Below, one piece after another: positions 58,401-64,000 of a stretch of 64,000 nucleotides of DNA. Source of the stretch: Leucocoprinus leucothites (taxonomy: Eukaryota > Basidiomycota > Agaricomycetes > Agaricales > Agaricaceae); contig JAACJO010000008.1 in assembly GCA_013368445.1 (NCBI GenBank), forward strand, positions 1,736,001-1,800,000. The letters are read 5' to 3'. Made by a program: the position numbers and the translations under genes. The stretch's first letter is position 1; the number at the start of each line of letters is the position of its first letter. The notes below the pieces were generated by a model, which ran no database searches, was not told where the DNA came from, and saw nothing but the letters and a program-made list of their open reading frames with translations.

Positions 58401-59867
58401 AAACCTACTTACTTTGTCCTCACACCTGCGACTAGATATAACACGAGACAATCAGTATGGTCATAACACCAAGGCACTCGAATACTCACTTTGCACAAAA
58501 GCCCCGGCGAGCCTCGGATACCCACTCGGAAGTACAACGCCCACATCTGTCGTGGTCCCACCAATATCAACCACGATAACACTCTTCTCCTTCTCCTTCA
58601 AATCACTCTTCCCTTCCCTCTCCCCTCGTCCTAAACTTAGACCTAAACCAGCCAAATACCCAGCACCCCTCATTGAATTTGTAGCTCCAGAACTAAACGT
58701 TCTGATTGGTAACTTTGCAGCTTCACTTGCACTAGTCAGTGTACCATCGTTCTGGGTTAGGTATAGCGGGCATGTGAGTCCAAGCTTCTTCATCGCGGAC
58801 CGGAAACTGGATATTGTGCGACGTGCGAAGGGAAGAATGGAGGCATTGAGGATGGACGCGTTCTCGCGTTCTAGGAGGCCGATTTGTGCGACTGACATGG
58901 GATAGAGTCAGCGTCGGCTCGATGGAGTGTGTTGGACTCACATACCATCGCGAGAGCAAACGATATTGATGCCTTTTCCGAGTTCACGCAGAAGGACATC
59001 TCGTGCTCGGTATTCTTGTAGCCCGGTAGTGTCCAGTGGTGAGTCTATGTATTGCGAACAATTGGTAATAGTCGAAGGATTGAAACTAGTCGACACGCAC
59101 AGATGCCAACAATCACGATATTCTTGAGACCTTTCTCCCTTATTATTTGAGCTTCGCGTAAGAGCTCCTCTTCATCGAGTTCATTTACAAGTTCTCCGTT
59201 GCTTCAAGGAAGAATCAGTCCGGAACTCATCAGATAAGAATATAGATAGCGGTACATTTGAAAACCGCCTTTCAAGATCGCAATGTGTCCACAGATTATT
59301 CGCTTCAGATGCTCGGGAAAATCGGTAAACTGTATATATCGTGAGTAACCTAGTCGGGGTAACCTGCGCAAAGTCTCACTGGAGGACATTCCGTCGTATA
59401 TGGCGCAGCCAACCGAATAACAGCAACCTTTGCGAGCTTAGTAGCATCAGATTGTACGACTGCATTGATAAAATGCTTTCTATAACATCAGACACAGAAA
59501 TTCAGCTCATCAATGGGCCAAAGCACGTACCGTTGTCCCGATTGTCAAACTTAAAATCCCATCCGTCTTTTGTTCCAAACCAGCTTTCTCCAACACCTTT
59601 TGCACGGCTATCTCAATACCAGTGGTAACATCAGGGGTGGTTGTATGCTTGAAAGACGCGACCACTCCTCGTGTCCCGATATCATTTGAATCCGTGATGT
59701 CAATGAGGACACTGTCTGTGTTCGTTCCTAGAAATCAGATATAAGCAAAGCGTCAGGTTAACTCGTAATAAAAACCATCGAGCTCAGGTCTCTGGCATTG
59801 AGAACTCTGAATTGACGCGCTAACCTCCAACATCAACACCAAGCCGATAGTGCCTCGTGCACTCCAT
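55443..59867 (-). CDS. Hydantoinase/oxoprolinase (HyuA type) fused to DUF917
   Basis: A multi-exon gene from MECTRHYRLGVDVGG (59867) to a stop at 55443. The N-terminal part is hydantoinase A-like, with GTNTDSVLID as phosphate loop, SLTIGTT, then FSSGATNSMRGAGYLAG and VVDIGGTTTDVGVVLPSG, and GLGGGSRVHVHEGG with VGPDSVGNR. From about 57180 downstream in the transcript it becomes DUF917: GGGGSPYSTY-like start, FMGSPSVGVERL, VNISYLGLPAFDGDTMGRG, then PDLITVLDSQTGSHLGTPE and HPLWKTEVGLKVGGPEAFGF. HyuA proteins use ATP to open five-membered lactam or hydantoin rings; DUF917 has no settled activity. The arrangement is common in fungi. An acidic, low-complexity insert (57420-57540) separates the two parts. 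The substrate is unknown. Confidence 0.9.
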
Positions 59868-60927
59868 TTTTCCTGAGAATTTTAGGAGTTTCTATCTCGC
59901 AAACGCGTGGCGATGGCGGACTGTCTTTATCAGTCGACAGCAGAATGCCATTTGAAGCACCTGATGGATCCGTGGGGGCTATTTTGGGACGCTGAAATTA
60001 GCCTTGCGGAGAGAAACATCAGATATTGAGGCAAAAAGATCAAATTTCTAGAGGTCATGAACGAAAAGGTAGAACAATGATATAGAGCGAGGATGGCACC
60101 AGGTCTCGAGCTTCAAGCTTCAAGCCCCAAGTTTCAGACTCAAGGTCGAGTCTACATGTAAGGAAATGCACCGGAAAGTGCCTTGATGTCCTTGAGGTCC
60201 AGCTGGGCGCCGATCCCGGAATCAGTCTCACGCTTCGGTGCCACAACTAATCATCACCATGGCGCCTCTGACGAAACTGAAGATGCAAATGCCAGCAAAA
60301 GAATCGAGAACAAAAAGACTGGGCATTGCTCGACTCACAAAGCTTGTTATACCCCATGTGCTCCCATGCACTCCTCTTAAGTCGAGCCTGAAGTCCTTAA
60401 ATTCAAGCCCTGCCCGTGAACCCTTACGGAAGCGAGTCATCTTTCCTGGTCACTACTTCCAGAAAGGCGGTCCAACATGTCAAAAGCGTATCATCATCAT
60501 ATGCCCCGTTCACTACCATGTCCTTCAGCACTCCCTGCAGTTATCCCGGCTTTGGAGAAACCATCTGGACTTTGCAGAAACATGTAGTCTTGATGATATA
60601 CCAGAAGCTCAGCCACTCTACCCGACTCGACCGAAACTGAGTGGTGCTGACGCCTTTAAGGCTTGAACCAATAACGCGCATTTGTGGGCATAGCGTTGGT
60701 CATGGTGAGTTCAACCCATTCAATCCATCATGGCGTGAAACACGAATCCTCGAGGCCAGAGCGCCAATCTTATCAAATCCTATGGTGCCAAATTACCCCT
60801 CATTCTCAAGTCCATTGTTATATAATTGTAATAAATCCACAAGTACAGCTATGAGTTCATTATGAGTTGACCTGAGGATCCCGAAATTTCTCAGTGATGA
60901 ACAAAATAGATAATGGAAAATCTTACT
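59868..60927. other. Intergenic or uncertain region
   Basis: About 1 kb upstream of the hydantoinase gene. A minus-strand frame ending at 60148 (IGAQLDLKDIKALSGAF near its end) has an AG acceptor before it and looks like a last exon, but no upstream partner was found. On the plus strand, 60238-60666 is open for 142 codons without family features. Confidence 0.4.
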
Positions 60928-61645
60928 GGTACATTGGGAAGATGAATAGGAGCTTGTTTATTTATCGAAGTAATGAAGAGCTCGGATATGACGGGAGACC
61001 CTGAGTCTCCTTCCCCTTTATCCCCCTGACCGTTCTTAATCCTAAAGAAAACATGAGCCATGCGAATCATGGGGAAGCCCAAGCATGCCGTACTTAGCAC
61101 TGAAAAAACAATGCTGCAAGTTTTGAGCGGGCCCAACTCTTATCCTGAATCTCAAGGAACGAGTGACGATGAAATACCCGGAAACAATGCCATCCTGCAT
61201 AATAACAGCCATGAGATAATGCAAAGGATAAGTGTTGGTTCATTACCTGGTCCATTCCGCTCGTTCTTCCCACTGAAGACATAACCTCTTTCCATTCCAC
61301 GTCTGCCTTGACGACGGCGGCCGACGACGCGCGTAGACCTTCAGTGAACTTGGCCAAGTCAATCGGCTCGTGGTTGTGAATTATATGGGCGTTCTTCTCG
61401 AACATGCTATCCAGCTGTGTGGATAAGCTATCCTCTGTCGCGCCTGCAGAGATTTGATACAACGGCGTGAAACGCTCCTTGAACCAATCCACGAGATTGT
61501 CGGACATGATGCCTTTCCTTGTGAGTTCCTGGGTAAATTTATTACTGATGTAGTAGTTAGGGTTCACAAGAAATTGACGATATAGCCAAATAGCGAACGC
61601 GCAAAGGAGAAGGTCTTGAGATACTCGACGCAGTATTGTGAACAT
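60928..61645 (-). CDS. Unrecognised membrane protein, at least the 5' exons
   Basis: Exon 1 (61645-61247) opens MFTILRRVSQDLLLCAFAIW, a hydrophobic N-terminus that is either a signal anchor or a signal peptide. It continues through a soluble part (QLDSMFEKNAHIIHNHEP) to SGMDQ at a GTAATG donor. Exon 2 from 61194 reads DGIVSGYFIVT. A weak GTTCCT donor there would join it to STACLGFPMIRMAHVFFR, which makes a second hydrophobic segment, and then a Gly/Asp-rich stretch ending LPNVP at a GTAAGA donor (60927). Further exons were not found with confidence, so the C-terminus is open. No family was recognised. Confidence 0.5.
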
Positions 61646-62047
61646 GTCTGCTCAAGCTGTAGTAGGTGAGAAGGTATGACATCATCCACAATGATCCCCG
61701 ATTATATTTGCCGGTTTATTTGCCGGTCAGCCAGGGGCACTCGTGCAGCGCCCTAATGGGATTGGCAGCAATCCCGGAGGCGAAATCCGCATATGCACTT
61801 CGCGACTAAGGAAAAAATAAGCTAAATTGTCCGCTCTGACAAAAGTTCATGTCGGATAGTGTGGTTAAACTCCAATGTGGAGACCCGGGCACATGTGTCT
61901 TCCGAATATCCACCCTCTTCTGCCGCCAACTGTCTTAGATGTAGAATAACCCTCATAGTTACAATACAAATCATAACACGCGGAAGCCTGCAGCCAATAA
62001 TGAGAACGATGAATTACTTCAGAGTGTAGAGAATCATATTAGAGAGC
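61646..62047. other. Intergenic, nothing supported
   Basis: About 400 bp between two minus-strand genes. It presumably holds the promoter of the downstream gene and the 3' flank of the DUF6533 gene. Confidence 0.5.
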
Positions 62048-63390
62048 TCACGCGGGTGGTATATCTTTAAGTGGATCAGGGAGGGTGAACCATAGAATGA
62101 TCGAGATAATATGAGTGACTAGGAGGAAATGAGCGCGAAGATATTTCGACACCGAGTTGAACTGCTTACTGAGTTGTATTCCAAAGTACGCGAGAGCATC
62201 TCGATATATCTTCCGCACTAAGGGTGCTTCAGCCCCTCGAAACCTTCTTCTCCGAGCCCAGAGGATCATAATCATGAGGCCTGAAGAGAGTTAGCTTCCG
62301 TAAGGATAAATCACCGGATGCAGCCCACCAATATCAAGAACTGCAGAAAAAACCGCAGCAAGAAGTGTAAAAACAAGGGTAGCTGCCGTAGATTGGGCAT
62401 AGGTGCAGCCCGGAAGAAGAGAACTTGTGAGGCCGCGCGCTGCCAGGGGCATATATGAAGGGGCTATACAAATAATGGGCATATTCATGCTTACTTTGTG
62501 CGGTGATAAGAATTGAAAGGACAAGGGCGAAAACTAGCGTCAGCTAAGAAGTCCAGATCAATCCAAGGTAAGCATGTTTGAGGGAACGGCATGAAGAAGG
62601 TCCTCACCACACAGATTAGGAAGAGAAAGATGAAAGCTGCGCGACTAGGTCCCCATAACCCGTATGCTCGCACACAGAAGAAAACTATATTTGTATAAAT
62701 TTAACTTCGGGTGGTGTAGAGAATATTATTGGAGACAAAGCTACCTTGGGCGCTGCCCATTCCCAAACCAGTAACATCTGTCGCTCAAGGTCAGCTGAGG
62801 GATCTTATGAGCCCCGAATAAACAAGCACCCGCATACATGTTTCAACATTGAAAAGCCCTGTGCACACCTGGAGACCATGAGTAAGAAAGGTTTCTCCAA
62901 ATAAAACCAGCAACCAACCTGCACCGATGGCGATGAGAGTTTGACGACTTTGCGTATCAAGGCTGAGCATACCTTTAGAAACAAGAACTCGAAATATTAC
63001 TTACTGACGATTTTCACCACAAGATCTACGAAGGGTGTGTAGCGAACAATGTAGAACAAAACCTTGGTAAGGTGCCACTTCGAGCGCCATATGTATCGGA
63101 CCTGTTCACGACTCGATATGTGCTCAATTGTGCAATGAAAAGAAATATTTCACCTCACGATCAAACGTTTGAAAGTACTCACACAAGAAAAGTGTAAGTT
63201 CTGCGGCTAACGTTTGTCTGATTAGCCGAGTAGATACACCACGACGGGGCTTCTCACCTTTGAGATACTGAGAATATTTACCAGCCAAGGGATTAATGTT
63301 TCGGTCAGTTGAAGTTCATTGCACGGTACTAGGCAGGAGAAAGCGTACATAGGCAATCTGAAGCTGGGAGAATACTGTGAGAGGGTCCAT
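62048..63390 (-). CDS. DUF6533 multi-pass membrane protein
   Basis: Eleven frame-checked exons (63390-63349, 63267-63258, 63206-63154, 63101-63005, 62972-62919, 62858-62838, 62777-62745, 62684-62608, 62543-62495, 62463-62329, 62280-62048) give 267 residues. Spliced, the N-terminus reads LTLFLCEYFQTFDREVRYIW then KWHLTKVLFYIVRYTPF, the DUF6533 signature. VFFCVRAYGLWGPSRAAFIF and LTLVFALVLSILITAQ follow as membrane helices, with a basic cytosolic tail (LWARRRRFRG). These proteins are abundant in mushroom-forming fungi and look receptor-like, but their role is not known. Exon 2 is 10 nt and exon 6 is 21 nt; the frame is lost without either. Confidence 0.87.
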
Positions 63391-64000
63391 ACGGGGCAAA
63401 ATAGGGTGGACCAGTAGACCTGACGCGCCCGTTATAAGGCAACCTTAATCTTCATCTTTAGTAGTTAGTTGCTCCAACATGATCATGCTGGAGCGACTAA
63501 TTACTACATTTGAAATGAATCTAATTTTACAGCTTGGAGATACAAGAGTGCTTGATATTGATGAAACTCAAGTTAGCTAGTCCAGACAAAACAATGTCTC
63601 CACCATTGGCATTTTGGGCAGTGTAGGGGTCCTCGAAAGCCTGCATCTACCGCGAACAGCACGAGCCTTCATTCAACCCACTGAGTTCGTATTGCCTGTA
63701 AAAGCAAGTCTGCCGCTATGATAAGACGGCCATCCATTCTTATTGAGCTGACACACGGCACAGGGCAGCGCACTCAGAAAGGAGCCATCACCATCTATGT
63801 TAACGAGTCCGAGTCACTGTTACTGCACCATCTCACTTTTTATTATTATCTCCTGCTGCCCTCTCCCGAAGAAGCTCAGCTTCTTCATAAGCATCACGTT
63901 GATGATTGGACAATCAGCTTGGCAAGTAATATTGGTTTCCTTAGATCATTGGAAGAAACAGGGACCGTACTATGATTATCAAATATATATATCCCACACA
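63391..64000. other. Right end of the window, nothing supported
   Basis: No gene was supported. A short imperfect inverted repeat with arms around TTAGTAGTTAGTTGCTCCA and its complement lies near 63460-63510, separated by CATGATCATG. An 85-codon plus-strand frame at 63718-63975 has no family features. Confidence 0.4.

Noticed and set aside
10314..59867. Secondary-metabolite gene cluster
   Set aside because: No polyketide synthase, NRPS, terpene synthase, P450 or cluster regulator was seen; the secreted enzymes alone do not support such a call.
60148..60240. Possible last exon on the minus strand ending near 60148
   Set aside because: Good acceptor and protein-like content, but no upstream exon in phase could be found, so no gene was called.

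Overview
The window is a piece of a mushroom-type basidiomycete (Agaricomycetes) chromosome. Genes are split by many 50-60 nt GT-AG introns, and the families are typical of that group: class I hydrophobins, a class II laccase, a DUF6533 seven-helix-type protein, a proteinase K-like subtilase, fungal type B carboxylesterases, a peroxisomal-type carrier and F-box proteins. No prokaryotic operon, CRISPR array, tRNA or rRNA was seen. Exon models marked 'frame-checked' were joined by hand, and every junction keeps the frame from start to stop, or to the window edge for the cut-off SET gene.

Layout. 1-3.2 kb: the 5' part of a SET-domain lysine methyltransferase runs off the left edge (minus), then a possible tiny membrane protein and a GNAT acetyltransferase. 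3.2-10.3 kb is gene-poor, with a Tc1/mariner-like fragment and two unrecognised multi-exon candidates. 10.3-15 kb: a secreted subtilase, a U6 snRNA and a carboxylesterase. 15-18.1 kb holds only decayed sequence, possibly an old F-box gene. 18.1-22.6 kb: a peroxisomal adenine-nucleotide-type carrier and a 5'-nucleotidase-like metallophosphatase. 23.7-34.5 kb: a hydrophobin array with one gene on the minus strand and four tandem plus-strand copies of 108 codons with identical exon lengths. 35-42.9 kb: a 3-hydroxyacyl-CoA dehydrogenase, then a ~3 kb segmental duplication carrying two carboxylesterases. 43.1-51.4 kb: an F-box protein, a 526-residue laccase and a 902-residue coiled-coil protein. 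51.5-59.9 kb: a HECT E3 ligase (Hul5/UBE3C type) and a hydantoinase A-DUF917 fusion, head to tail. 60.9-63.4 kb: an unrecognised membrane protein and a DUF6533 protein.

Common theme (inference). Ten genes encode probable secreted or wall-surface proteins: one protease, three esterases, five hydrophobins and one laccase. Several arose by local duplication. The most unusual signals are a 14-nt identical core inside a ~52 bp block about 200 bp upstream of three of the four tandem hydrophobins, and several very small exons (7, 9, 10, 21 and 22 nt) that are needed to keep conserved domains in frame. No entirely new gene system could be demonstrated from the sequence alone.
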